Part shown: piece after piece, positions 1 through 8,555 of the stretch
How positions within the stretch are numbered: the first letter of the stretch is position 1
Layout: the number at the start of each line of letters is the position of its first letter
Assembly: GCF_016863655.1 (NCBI RefSeq)
Contig: NZ_BOPH01000145.1
Span: 37,269-101,268 of the forward strand
DNA length: 64,000 nt
Direction of reading: 5' to 3'
Origin: Virgisporangium ochraceum
GTDB taxonomy: Bacteria > Actinomycetota > Actinomycetes > Mycobacteriales > Micromonosporaceae
Position numbers and translations under genes: made by a program
Notes under the pieces: model-generated
What the model was told of the DNA's origin: nothing
Databases searched by the model: none
The model's input: the letters and a program-made list of their open reading frames with translations, nothing else

Positions 1-175
1 AGCCGCGGCCGAGGCGCAGGTCGGTCCGGGAGTAGCCGAAGGACCGCACGATGTGCGCGGTCGCGGGTCCGGTCGCCACGACGACGCGTTCACCGGCGTC
101 CCGCCAGGCTGTCGCGAGCGTCGCCAGCGGCAGCAGGTGCGACGCGTAGTCCGGGCTGATCACCAGCAGCGTCAT
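1..175 (-). CDS. Glycosyltransferase, N-terminal fragment (runs off window)
   Basis: The first 58 residues are visible, starting with ATG at 175; the rest lies left of the window. The start MTLLVISPDYASHLLPLATL followed by a helix and VVVATGPATAHIVRSFGY is the usual N-terminal Rossmann half of GT-B glycosyltransferases of the macrolide/MGT type: a beta strand, a loop entering the acceptor site, then the VxVATGP strand. The ATG overlaps the stop codon of the upstream glycosyltransferase (ATGA), so the two are translationally coupled and may act on the same glycan or glycoside. Acceptor and sugar donor cannot be read from this fragment. Confidence 0.7.
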   Translation of the reverse strand, partial: MTLLVISPDYASHLLPLATLATAWRDAGERVVVATGPATAHIVRSFGYSRTDLRLGRG

Positions 176-2286
176 GCGGCCACCCGACCGCGGGAGGCGA
201 CGTCGCGGTACACCTCGACCAGCGACTGCGCCATGGAACGCACGGCGAAGCGGTCCCGGACCGTCCGGTAGGCCCGTTCGGCCCGCGCGTCGGTGTCCGG
301 GGCGATGGCCAGTTCGAGCGCCCGGCGCATCGCCTGCGCCAGTTCCGCCGGCCCGGTGCCGTCGGCGAGGGCGCCGGTGACACCGTCCTCGATGTACGTG
401 GCGGGACCGCCGGTACCCTGTGCGACGACCGGCAGCCCGGCGGCGAGCGCCTCGAGGATCGCCAGCCCGAACTCCTCCTTGACGCTGCCGCTCACCGAGA
501 TGCCGCCCGGCGCCGCCAGCCCGGGTCGGCCCGCGCGGGCGGCGGCGAGCCAGCGCGCGACGACGGCGTGGGGCCGGTGACCGGCGAGCACCAGCCCGTC
601 CGACGACGGCAGGTCCGCCGCCGACGCGGCGATCCGGCCGAGCTCGCGCCGCTCCTCAGGGGACGGGTCGGCGAGATCGCCGCCGACGATGAGCAGGTTG
701 CAACGGGCGTGCAGGTCGGGGCTGCCGGCCCACGCGGCGACGACGTCCGACATTCCCTTGACCCGGTGCAGCCGGCCCACGCTGACGGCCAGCGGCAGGC
801 CGCGCCGGGCCGCGGGAAGCGCGGCGAGCAGCTCGTCCAGGTCCGTCACGGCCTGGCCGCCGGTGTCCTCCGCCTCGGCCCGGGCGGCGTCGGTCACCGA
901 CAGGTCGATCCCCTCCGGCACGACGGTGTACCGCGTACCGTCCTCGACGTCCAGCGCCAGCAGCTGCCGCAGTGTGGACCGCAGCTCGGGGCGGGGCAGG
1001 AGGACCACGCGTTCGGCGGCCTGCGCGAGACGCTGCACGAGCCGGACCCGGAACCAGTAGTGCTCGCGTTCGTCGGCGTCGCCGAAGGTGGCGCGGGTGA
1101 GCGTGCCCGCGCGTTCCAGGGCGCGGATCAGCACGTGCGGGTCGGGGGCGAGCGTGAACACGACGGGGATCCCGAGTTCCCGCGCCGCCTCGGCGGCGAC
1201 GAGCGAACCCACGTCGGCCATCCGCAGGTGCAGCACGTCGACCGGGGCGGCGACGCGGAGCAGCCGGCGGATGCCGCGGCGCACCGGGACGCGCGCCGAC
1301 CAGGCGCTGCCGGCGTCCCGCGCCTCCGGCGGCACCGGCACCGGGAGCAGGTGGTGCCCGTCGGACAGCGGGCGGGTCGCCGCGACGGCGTCGGCCAGGC
1401 TGCCCCGCGACAGGGTCAGGACCCGCCGGACCTCGGGGAGCCGCTCGAACGCGTCGCCGAGCCGGACCAGCAGCGTGGCGATGCCGCCGTTGTCGCCCTT
1501 GCCGGTCCAGGTCAGGTCGCGGTCGAGGTCCGCGTGCAGGAACAGCTGTGCGACGGTGAGACCGTCGACGGGCGCCGGCTCCCCGGCCGCCACCATGTCG
1601 GTCGCGGCGAGGCGCGCGGCGTCGGCGACCGGTCCCGTACCGGCCGACAGCCGCGCGACGAGGGCCGCCGCCTCCGGGTCGCCGGTCCCGTCGCCGGTCC
1701 TGTCGCCCAGCGCGCCGACGGCGGCGATCCGGACGCGGTCCGCCTCGTCGTCGCGGCCCGCGAGGTGCCGCAGTGTCCGGCCGGCGATGGCGCCCGGCAC
1801 CAGGCCGAGCGTCTCTACCAGCCGCGCCCGCACGGAGGGGTCGCGGGCCGCGGCGAGGGCACCCTCCAGGGCGAGCGCGACGTGTTCGGGGGCGGCACCG
1901 GCCCACGCCTCGAGGGTCCGCTGGGCGAGGACGCCGGAGAACCCTCCAGCGTCGGCGAGCGCGACCAGGCGTCCGATCGCGTCGAGCCGCGGCAGGCGCG
2001 CGCCCAGCACCCAGGCGGCGTGCTCCCGCACGTACGGCCGGGGGTGCGACAGCAGCTCGGACAGCACGGCGTCGGCCTCGTCGTCGAAGACCCGGCCGAG
2101 CGCGTGCACCGCCGCGATACCGGTCGGCTGGTCGCCGACGTCCTCGACGGCGGCGACGAGCTGACGCACGGTGTCGCTCCCGGGCCCTTCAGCGGCGGCG
2201 TCGGTCAGCTCGCCGGCGAGGTTGAGCACGTCGACGACGGACGGCGCGGCACGGAGCCGGTCGAGCACGGACCTCACGGTGTTCAC
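172..2286 (-). CDS. HEAT-like repeat / GT4 glycosyltransferase fusion
   Basis: About 704 residues. The first ~230 are helical repeats with alternating LVETLGLVPG and RIAAVGALGD type helices, typical of HEAT/PBS-lyase repeats. From about residue 290 a GT-B fold follows: an acceptor-side region rich in PVPVPPEA, then VSVGRLHRVKGM, a GG-D loop and the donor-site motif EEFGLAILEALAAGLPVV near residue 610, which is the E-x7-E signature of retaining GT4 enzymes. The GTG at 2286 is chosen because GGAGG sits about 8 bases upstream; an in-frame GTG at 2304 lies before that site. The stop overlaps the start of the next glycosyltransferase. Likely role: transfer of a nucleotide-sugar residue, with the HEAT part as a protein-interaction scaffold (inference). 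Confidence 0.8.
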   Translation of the reverse strand: MNTVRSVLDRLRAAPSVVDVLNLAGELTDAAAEGPGSDTVRQLVAAVEDVGDQPTGIAAVHALGRVFDDEADAVLSELLSHPRPYVREHAAWVLGARLPRLDAIGRLVALADAGGFSGVLAQRTLEAWAGAAPEHVALALEGALAAARDPSVRARLVETLGLVPGAIAGRTLRHLAGRDDEADRVRIAAVGALGDRTGDGTGDPEAAALVARLSAGTGPVADAARLAATDMVAAGEPAPVDGLTVAQLFLHADLDRDLTWTGKGDNGGIATLLVRLGDAFERLPEVRRVLTLSRGSLADAVAATRPLSDGHHLLPVPVPPEARDAGSAWSARVPVRRGIRRLLRVAAPVDVLHLRMADVGSLVAAEAARELGIPVVFTLAPDPHVLIRALERAGTLTRATFGDADEREHYWFRVRLVQRLAQAAERVVLLPRPELRSTLRQLLALDVEDGTRYTVVPEGIDLSVTDAARAEAEDTGGQAVTDLDELLAALPAARRGLPLAVSVGRLHRVKGMSDVVAAWAGSPDLHARCNLLIVGGDLADPSPEERRELGRIAASAADLPSSDGLVLAGHRPHAVVARWLAAARAGRPGLAAPGGISVSGSVKEEFGLAILEALAAGLPVVAQGTGGPATYIEDGVTGALADGTGPAELAQAMRRALELAIAPDTDARAERAYRTVRDRFAVRSMAQSLVEVYRDVASRGRVAA

Positions 2287-2519
2287 GGCGCGTTCCTCCC
2301 CCACAGTCGCCGGAACTTCGCCGCGTCCGGCCGCCGTGGATGCAGGAAGTCGTCCACGTCACGTCGTCCGCGCCCGTCGGGCGGCGACGAATCGGACGGC
2401 GACGGGCATTCCGACGCGGGACAGGCCAGCGCCCTGACGCTGAGATCCGGAGGCGCCGCTCCGCACCGCGCTTCACCGCGGCACGGAGTAGCCGGGGGGC
2501 GGATCTCAACGGCCGGGTC

Positions 2520-5500
2520 TCAGCCGCACGGCAGATCCCAGATTCGGACGGTGCGATCTGTACTTGCCGTAACCAGATGGCATCCGGTTCCGGCGAACCT
2601 GACCGAACGCACAGGACCGGTGTGCCCTCGGAAGATCGCCAATCGGCGACCCGAACGGAGGTCCCACACCATCACGTCGTCGTGGAGACCCGCTGCCGCG
2701 ACGAACCGACGGTCGTGGTCGATACTGGTTCCGCCCCCTTCTCCATCGTTCGTATCGGCAAGGACGGCAAAGCGATCTCGTGTGCTGTTCGCTATCACGT
2801 CGCGGATCTCAACGTTCGTGCCCTGGTCGATGACAGCCGTTCGCCCATCACCGAACCATTTGACGTCACCGGCGCTGGTGGTCTGACTGGCCACACTCAA
2901 GAGGTGGCCCGTGGTCACACTCCAGAACCGCACGCCGGAATCGCTGGTGACGGCGATCGAACTGGTGGGATCGAACCCTCCGTCGCCGGGCCCCGCCCAG
3001 CCGGCCACGCCCGGCAGGACCGCGATGAGCCGTGCTCCCGCTACATCGAACAAGCTGACCTTGTCGTCGGTCCCGTCGTCGGGCGTGTCGTACCCGCTAC
3101 TCAGCAGAACGACCTTGCCGTCCGGACTGAGTTGAAGGTCGTCGATTCCGCCAGGCACGTCGGCGATCGACCCCATTTGTGCGCCGGTGCGGGCGTTCCA
3201 GAACATAAGTTGGTCATCGTCTGGATCAGCGTTGTCGACACCGACGTGCACAGCCAGAATTTCGCCATTCTCCGAGAAGGACACGGTGCCAATCCCGTTC
3301 GACACCGGGAAGCCTGATATCAGCGGCGTCTCCTTGCCCGTGTCCCAGAGCCACACAGCATCGTCGTCCACACGGCTCGTCTCCCCGCCCTGTACGACAA
3401 CCAGGCGCGTTTCGCCCGCGCCGAACTGTATTGATTCCGAGGTATCTATGTCGATACCATCGATTCCGATCTTCGCTGCGGCGGTTACGCCGGTTCCTGT
3501 AGTCGCGTTCCAGATGCGAATGGTGTCAGGCCTTTCCAGCAGAACCAGGAACCGCTCGCTGTCGCTGGTTTTGATCCGCGAGCCGCGCTCCGCGACGAAA
3601 AGACGCCTGAGCGGTGCGACCGTCCACACCTCGATCTGGTTGTCGAGCAGTTGCCGGAGATACCAGGTGCCCTTGTCGCTCGCCCCATTCTGTTCACCAT
3701 TTCCGGTCAATTCGGGGATCGGACTCCCGTCGACCGCCGACCATGCCTCGGTGACGTCGTCGTTCCCATCTGCCGTCCCCTTGTCATCAATCGTGACGAA
3801 CGACTGCCCGGCGCCGACGCGCCCGAAGGGCGTAAAACGATTGAGAACGAACTTCTCGGTCCCGTCCTTCGCATCGAAGAGACGAAGCGAGTCGTCGGTG
3901 ACCGTCGTCGTACGCCTGCCGCTCTGGGCGGCGATCGTCCGCCCTCCCGCCGTGAACGCGACCTCATCGACCTCCCCCGGCATCCCCCGTAGAAACACCG
4001 TCGGGTCACCCGCACCGATCGTCCACACGGCGATCGGCGCGCGACCGCCGTACACGGCGATTCGCTTCCCGTCCGGGCTCAGCGCGTACGAGGTGCCGAA
4101 GCCGTACGTACCGTGGCGCGTGAGCCGTGAACGGTCCACTGGCAGCCCCGACAACGCGGGCACCGCGGCTATTGCGATCAGGACCACGGAGGCGAATGCC
4201 AACCGTCGGCGGGTAACCACCACGCCGCCGATCCGGCGGACAGTCGGTGGCGCCACCGCCGGTGAACGGCTGACCAGATGCTCCTGCAGTCGCGCGTGCC
4301 GGAACTGGTATGCACCGCCGGCCTGCCGGAGCAACTGGCGTCCACGAGCATCCTCGAGGAAGTCGGCGAGCCGCAGGGGCAGGCGCCCGGTGGCGGCGAG
4401 GATCAGCCGGGCCAGCAGGAACCGGGTCCACGCCCGGGTCAGCAGCACCAGTACGGCGAATGTGACGCCGGGCAGAACGAACGCGACACCCGTCATCAAC
4501 CACGTGCTGCCGAACCGGTCAACCGTCGCGGCCTGTCGATTCGCCAACGCCACCTCGACCGGCTGCCATTCCCCTGGCCATCCCGGCCAGTCCATGAACG
4601 CACCAGTGACAAGATCCGCGACTGTGGATGCGACGACCAGGCCGGGGTAAGCCATCACCGCCACCAACACGCCAGCGGCGAACGCCGCGACCAGCGATGA
4701 CAACCTGTCTTCCCGGAGCATGGTCATGGGCGTGGTCCGTTTGGCCCGCTGAGGCGGCGTGATGAGATACTCGTGGACCGCCAGCGCGCAACCGACGATG
4801 ATCGTCACGACAAACATCTGCGCGACGAGTTCGAAGTACCACTGGACGTTGTAGACGATCCAGATGTCCAGGATCGTCATGCTGGCCGCGACTGCGGCCA
4901 GCGCCGGGACAGCGGGAATGGCGGTCACCAGAACGCCGGTACGGAAGCCGGACCAGACCCGGGCCGATGAGCGGGCGCTCCCGATCGACAGCCGGCCCGG
5001 CCGGCGCCCAACCGCGGCGTACCAGACAATCGTGATGAGGATCGCGGCCACGGTCCCGCCCCCGCCGATCATCGAGGTGTCCTGGAATGAGATCGGCTTT
5101 CCGTTACGCACCAGCAACAACCATGTCGATGCCGCCATTATCAACAGGACCCCGCCGATAACGCCGATCGTCGGGCCTACCCATGCTCCCAGCAGTCGCC
5201 GGCTCATCAGCCACCAGGCAAGGTCACGTTCCCGGTAGCGGTGCATGTACCTGGCCAGGAACGTGAGCCAGCGTCGGGCGTTCGCCGCCTTCCACCGTTC
5301 GGGCTCGGAGTCCGATCCAGCCGTCGCGTAGGCCGCATCGATCACGAGGCCGGTGACGTGATCCTCGATCGCGTGCCGTGAGTCGAACCGTTGCTCATCG
5401 GCGAGTTCGGCCGGATCGCCCCCGAGTCGTTCGTAGACCATCCGGACCATCGACACGATCAGCGGGGTCGACAACGCAGCCCGCAATGCCGAATCGGCGC

Positions 5501-6473
5501 CGCTTTCGATCCGGTCGACGACACTCGTCCACGATGTTCCCGGCGGCCAGGTGACGGCTCCCAGGTACGCTGCCACATCGCGGGCCGCCAACCGTCTCAC
5601 CTCGACGACCGGCGCTCCACGCAGGCGCGGGGCGCCGTCCCTGACGAGGTCCTGGTATTCGACCGCGCGACAGGTGACGACAATGGCGCTGCCCTGGTCA
5701 AGGCTGTCGTTGATCTCACGGATCGCTACCCGGCGAGCGTGTTCGGAGACCTCATCCAACCCATCGATGATGGGGAGAATCATCCGGCGGCCGAGCAGTC
5801 GACGCACAACCTCTGTACGTCCGTTGTAGAAGGACGTCGCCAGCGAGCGTGCGATCCATTCGGAAAGCCGCTCGGTCACCGGGTCCCAGGTCGACGCCGA
5901 CAGCATGACAGGTACTGCCGCCCCCTCGGTCCGGGTCTTCAGAAGCCCAAGCGTCAGCAGCAGAGCCAGGACGGTCTTGCCGGAGCCTGGCTCGCCCAGG
6001 ACCACCAGGCGCCGAGTCGGCAGATTCGCGAAGCTCTGCGCGAGTTGGTCGACCGCTTCCTCGAAGTTGTCGCCGATACGGCCCGCGAAGCGAGTCGCTG
6101 TGACCCGCCCGCCCGCAGCCAGTCCGGTGATCGACTCAATGCTGTCACCGACGTTGCGGGTGGTCAGCGACCAGGCTAGCGGAAGGACATGGGGATCTCG
6201 GAGACGGCGTGCGGTGGCCTCGTCGAGCCATTGGTCCCTGACGATCTCGGCCAGGTCGTCTGCGAGTTCCTGAACTGAGGGACGATCCCGGTCCGGTTGC
6301 CGTAGGAACGAGACGATGTCGAGGCCAAGCGTCAGAAGTGCGACCAGGAGTGCCGCTGCGCCGGCCACCTTGGCGCTGGTCTCGGCGTCGGCGGTCAGAA
6401 TCCACGCCAAAGAACCCACCGCGACGATCGACACAACTGCGTAGACCGCAGTCCGGAGCACTCGCGACCGCAT
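2520..6473 (-). CDS. Membrane-anchored NACHT NTPase with WD40 propeller
   Basis: About 1317 residues. Two hydrophobic helices lie at the N terminus (about residues 10-30 and 40-57), then a NACHT module: Walker A GEPGSGKT near residue 160, Walker B MILPIIDGLDEV near 235, and a VVTCRAVEYQD sensor-like strand. Further membrane segments occupy roughly 430-720 (for example LLGAWVGPTIGVIGGVLLIM), followed by a C-terminal WD40-type beta-propeller ending in FRGHTGPVRSV...STDRTVRIWDLPCG. STAND NTPases of this architecture are signal-sensing switches and several bacterial NACHT proteins act in antiviral defence; function here is inferred. No clear ribosome site precedes any start; ATG 6473, GTG 6476 and TTG 6494 are all possible. 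Confidence 0.85.
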   Translation of the reverse strand: MRSRVLRTAVYAVVSIVAVGSLAWILTADAETSAKVAGAAALLVALLTLGLDIVSFLRQPDRDRPSVQELADDLAEIVRDQWLDEATARRLRDPHVLPLAWSLTTRNVGDSIESITGLAAGGRVTATRFAGRIGDNFEEAVDQLAQSFANLPTRRLVVLGEPGSGKTVLALLLTLGLLKTRTEGAAVPVMLSASTWDPVTERLSEWIARSLATSFYNGRTEVVRRLLGRRMILPIIDGLDEVSEHARRVAIREINDSLDQGSAIVVTCRAVEYQDLVRDGAPRLRGAPVVEVRRLAARDVAAYLGAVTWPPGTSWTSVVDRIESGADSALRAALSTPLIVSMVRMVYERLGGDPAELADEQRFDSRHAIEDHVTGLVIDAAYATAGSDSEPERWKAANARRWLTFLARYMHRYRERDLAWWLMSRRLLGAWVGPTIGVIGGVLLIMAASTWLLLVRNGKPISFQDTSMIGGGGTVAAILITIVWYAAVGRRPGRLSIGSARSSARVWSGFRTGVLVTAIPAVPALAAVAASMTILDIWIVYNVQWYFELVAQMFVVTIIVGCALAVHEYLITPPQRAKRTTPMTMLREDRLSSLVAAFAAGVLVAVMAYPGLVVASTVADLVTGAFMDWPGWPGEWQPVEVALANRQAATVDRFGSTWLMTGVAFVLPGVTFAVLVLLTRAWTRFLLARLILAATGRLPLRLADFLEDARGRQLLRQAGGAYQFRHARLQEHLVSRSPAVAPPTVRRIGGVVVTRRRLAFASVVLIAIAAVPALSGLPVDRSRLTRHGTYGFGTSYALSPDGKRIAVYGGRAPIAVWTIGAGDPTVFLRGMPGEVDEVAFTAGGRTIAAQSGRRTTTVTDDSLRLFDAKDGTEKFVLNRFTPFGRVGAGQSFVTIDDKGTADGNDDVTEAWSAVDGSPIPELTGNGEQNGASDKGTWYLRQLLDNQIEVWTVAPLRRLFVAERGSRIKTSDSERFLVLLERPDTIRIWNATTGTGVTAAAKIGIDGIDIDTSESIQFGAGETRLVVVQGGETSRVDDDAVWLWDTGKETPLISGFPVSNGIGTVSFSENGEILAVHVGVDNADPDDDQLMFWNARTGAQMGSIADVPGGIDDLQLSPDGKVVLLSSGYDTPDDGTDDKVSLFDVAGARLIAVLPGVAGWAGPGDGGFDPTSSIAVTSDSGVRFWSVTTGHLLSVASQTTSAGDVKWFGDGRTAVIDQGTNVEIRDVIANSTRDRFAVLADTNDGEGGGTSIDHDRRFVAAAGLHDDVMVWDLRSGRRLAIFRGHTGPVRSVRFAGTGCHLVTASTDRTVRIWDLPCG

Positions 6474-6550
6474 CACATCGGGACTATCAGTCAAGTCGAT
6501 GGCATGTCATAAGTGGTCGAACGGACAACAGTGCGCGGCGTCCCGACGAC

Positions 6551-6560
6551 CACGATCGTG
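6551..6560. promoter_or_regulatory. 10-bp palindrome upstream of the NACHT gene
   Basis: CACGATCGTG is a perfect palindrome about 80 bases upstream of the NACHT-WD40 start, in the 180-base gap between that gene and the P450. The gap is otherwise featureless to me. The palindrome could be an operator but short palindromes of this composition also occur by chance. Confidence 0.2.
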
Positions 6561-6653
6561 AACGATCCGATTCCACCCTGGCGGTGCGGGTCGGCCTCAT
6601 CCAAAGCGGCCCGCCCCATTCAGGAGGGTCTACGCCGGCGCGGTTGCGGCTGG

Positions 6654-7832
6654 TCACGTGGTGAGGACGCGCAACGACTCCGTGCCGTGCTGGGGGAAGC
6701 CGCGCGCGGCGTACGCGAACGACAGGTCCGCGGACGGGTCCAGGCGCAGGCGTGGGCACGCGGTCAGCAGGACGGACAGCGCGGCCCGGGCCTCCAGGCG
6801 GGCCAGTGGCGCCCCCACGCAGTAGTGCGGCCCGGCGCCGAAGCCGAGGTGCGCTCCGGTCCGGTCGAGGCTGAACGTCCCGGGTTGCGGGTAGGCGGCC
6901 TCGTCGAAGTGCGCGGCGGCGATCGCCAGGTACACCATGGACCCGGCCGCGACCGGTGTGCCGGCGATCTCGGTGTCGTGCCGGACGAGGCGGTACAGTC
7001 CGGCCGTCGGCGCGGCCCAGCGCAATGCCTCGTCGAACGCGGGGTTCATCAGGGACGCGTCAGCGCGGACCTGTTCCAGCTGACCGGGATGCAGCAGCAA
7101 CGACGTGATGGTGGCGGCGAGCAGCTGCACCGTCGTCTCGAAGCCGCCGAGCAGCAGCCCGATCACCGCGACCGTCACCGCCTCGGGGGTGTAGCCGCCC
7201 TCGTCGACGTGGGCCTGGATGATCTGGCCGAGCAGGTTGTCCCCGGGGCGTGCCCGGTGCTTCTCCACCAGCGCGGTGGTGTAGGCGTGCAGCTCCGCGA
7301 AGGCCGTCGTGCCCGGCGTGACGAGCGTCGGGTCCATCGGGGCGGCCAGCCAGGCCATGATGGCCCGGACCCAGGCCAGACCCTGCGGGCCGAGGTCGTC
7401 CGGCACTCCGAGCAGGGCCATGAAGACCGTCATCGGGTACCGGTCGAGCACGTCGCCCATCAGGTCGACGGACCCGTCGCGGCCGGCGAGGTCGCCGAAG
7501 GCCCGCTCGGCGACCGGCTCGACGATCCGGGCGTAGTGCGCGCTGGCGGCCGCGCCGAAGAAGCGGTTGTGGATCCGCCGGCGGCGGGCGTGTTCGGGAC
7601 CGTCGAGCGCGATCATCGAGTCGCTCATCGGCCCCATGCCGTAGAACTGCGTGCCGAAGGTCGCCGGGTTCCGCAGCGCCGCCGAGACGTCCCGGTGGCG
7701 CAGCACCAGCGGCGCGCCCATGAGCTCGTCCACGACGATGGGCCGGTTCCGGCCGATCGCCGCGAGCGCGGTTCCCAACGCCGCCGGCGACCCGGACCGG
7801 ACCCCGAAAGCACTCTCAGTACTGGCAATCAC
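6654..7832 (-). CDS. Cytochrome P450 (class I bacterial type)
   Basis: 392 residues, normal for soluble bacterial P450s. Visible hallmarks are the I-helix GLLLGGFETTVQ, the K-helix ExxR in FDEALRWAAP, and the heme-thiolate loop FGAGPHYCVGAPLARLE near residue 345, where Cys ligates the heme iron. The start is the GTG at 7832; there is no good ribosome site. It needs ferredoxin and reductase partners, neither of which is nearby. It lies between two unrelated STAND/WD40 loci and is divergent from the small gene at 7974, so it is probably an independent oxidative gene. Substrate unknown. Confidence 0.93.
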   Translation of the reverse strand: MIASTESAFGVRSGSPAALGTALAAIGRNRPIVVDELMGAPLVLRHRDVSAALRNPATFGTQFYGMGPMSDSMIALDGPEHARRRRIHNRFFGAAASAHYARIVEPVAERAFGDLAGRDGSVDLMGDVLDRYPMTVFMALLGVPDDLGPQGLAWVRAIMAWLAAPMDPTLVTPGTTAFAELHAYTTALVEKHRARPGDNLLGQIIQAHVDEGGYTPEAVTVAVIGLLLGGFETTVQLLAATITSLLLHPGQLEQVRADASLMNPAFDEALRWAAPTAGLYRLVRHDTEIAGTPVAAGSMVYLAIAAAHFDEAAYPQPGTFSLDRTGAHLGFGAGPHYCVGAPLARLEARAALSVLLTACPRLRLDPSADLSFAYAARGFPQHGTESLRVLTT

Positions 7833-7973
7833 AACGCTGAGTATCGGTCCGGTCGGGAACGGCGCCGGCGGACAGGCTGTACGGCACGCGACGTCGTATC
7901 CGGCGCCGGGAGTCCGGTCGGGTCACCCGCATGACCCTTCTTATCCGTAGTCGACGGAAGTACGCTGCGTGGC

Positions 7974-8525
7974 GTGGAAGCGGTAACTCTGGCCGCGATC
8001 GGGGCGGTCGCACTCTCCGAGGGCGTCAGGTTCCTCTACGACCAGGCCGGTGAGGCCATCCGGTGGTGGCGCGAGCGCCGCGCCGGGCCCGACGCCGAGG
8101 CGCGTCCGCTGCCCGTCGTCGACGACGCGCCGGTCGACCTGGAGCCCGCCACCGTCGACACGGCGGCGTTGGAGCGGTTGGAGCCGGACATCCGCGCGCT
8201 GCGGGCCGCGCTGCGTCCGTACGTCGACGACATCGATCCGGACCCCGTCGATCCGGCCGACGCCGACCTCGTCGCCGTCGTCGACGCGCTGCGTCGCGCC
8301 ATGGAGGCGGTGCTGGGACAGCGGATCCGCTTCCGCGGCGAGGCCGACCGGCCGGCCGGTCCCGAGATCTCCGGACAGGTCGACGTCGAGCAGGTCGCCG
8401 GGTACGCGGCCGCGGTGCGGGTGCGCAACCTCGCCGACGGGCGCATCGTGGGTACGGCCCGGGCCCGCCGGGTCGAGCACGGTGGCGAGATCGTCGGCGT
8501 CGACGCCGACGACGTCGGACGCTGA
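7974..8525 (+). CDS. Small partner protein of STAND-WD40 operon
   Basis: 183 residues from GTG 7974. The N terminus has an alanine-rich helix (LAAIGAVALSEGVRFLYDQA) followed by an aromatic-basic helix IRWWRERR, then an acidic middle region and a beta-rich C-terminal part (GPEISGQVDVEQVAGYAAAV, VRVRNLADGRIVG). I recognise no catalytic motif. It ends 30 bases before the STAND-WD40 gene in the same orientation, so the two are very likely one transcript. Small N-terminal-helix proteins next to STAND ATPases often serve as effectors or adaptors; that role is an inference from position only. The family itself looks actinobacterial and unnamed. Confidence 0.7.
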   Translation: MEAVTLAAIGAVALSEGVRFLYDQAGEAIRWWRERRAGPDAEARPLPVVDDAPVDLEPATVDTAALERLEPDIRALRAALRPYVDDIDPDPVDPADADLVAVVDALRRAMEAVLGQRIRFRGEADRPAGPEISGQVDVEQVAGYAAAVRVRNLADGRIVGTARARRVEHGGEIVGVDADDVGR

Positions 8526-8555
8526 ACCCGTCGCGGCATCCGGAGCCGTGAGCCG

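Noticed and set aside
7848..7922. Direct repeat TCCGGTCGGG (7848 and 7913) between the P450 and the STAND operon
   Set aside because: Ten-base G+C-rich word with 65-base spacing; likely chance in such sequence.
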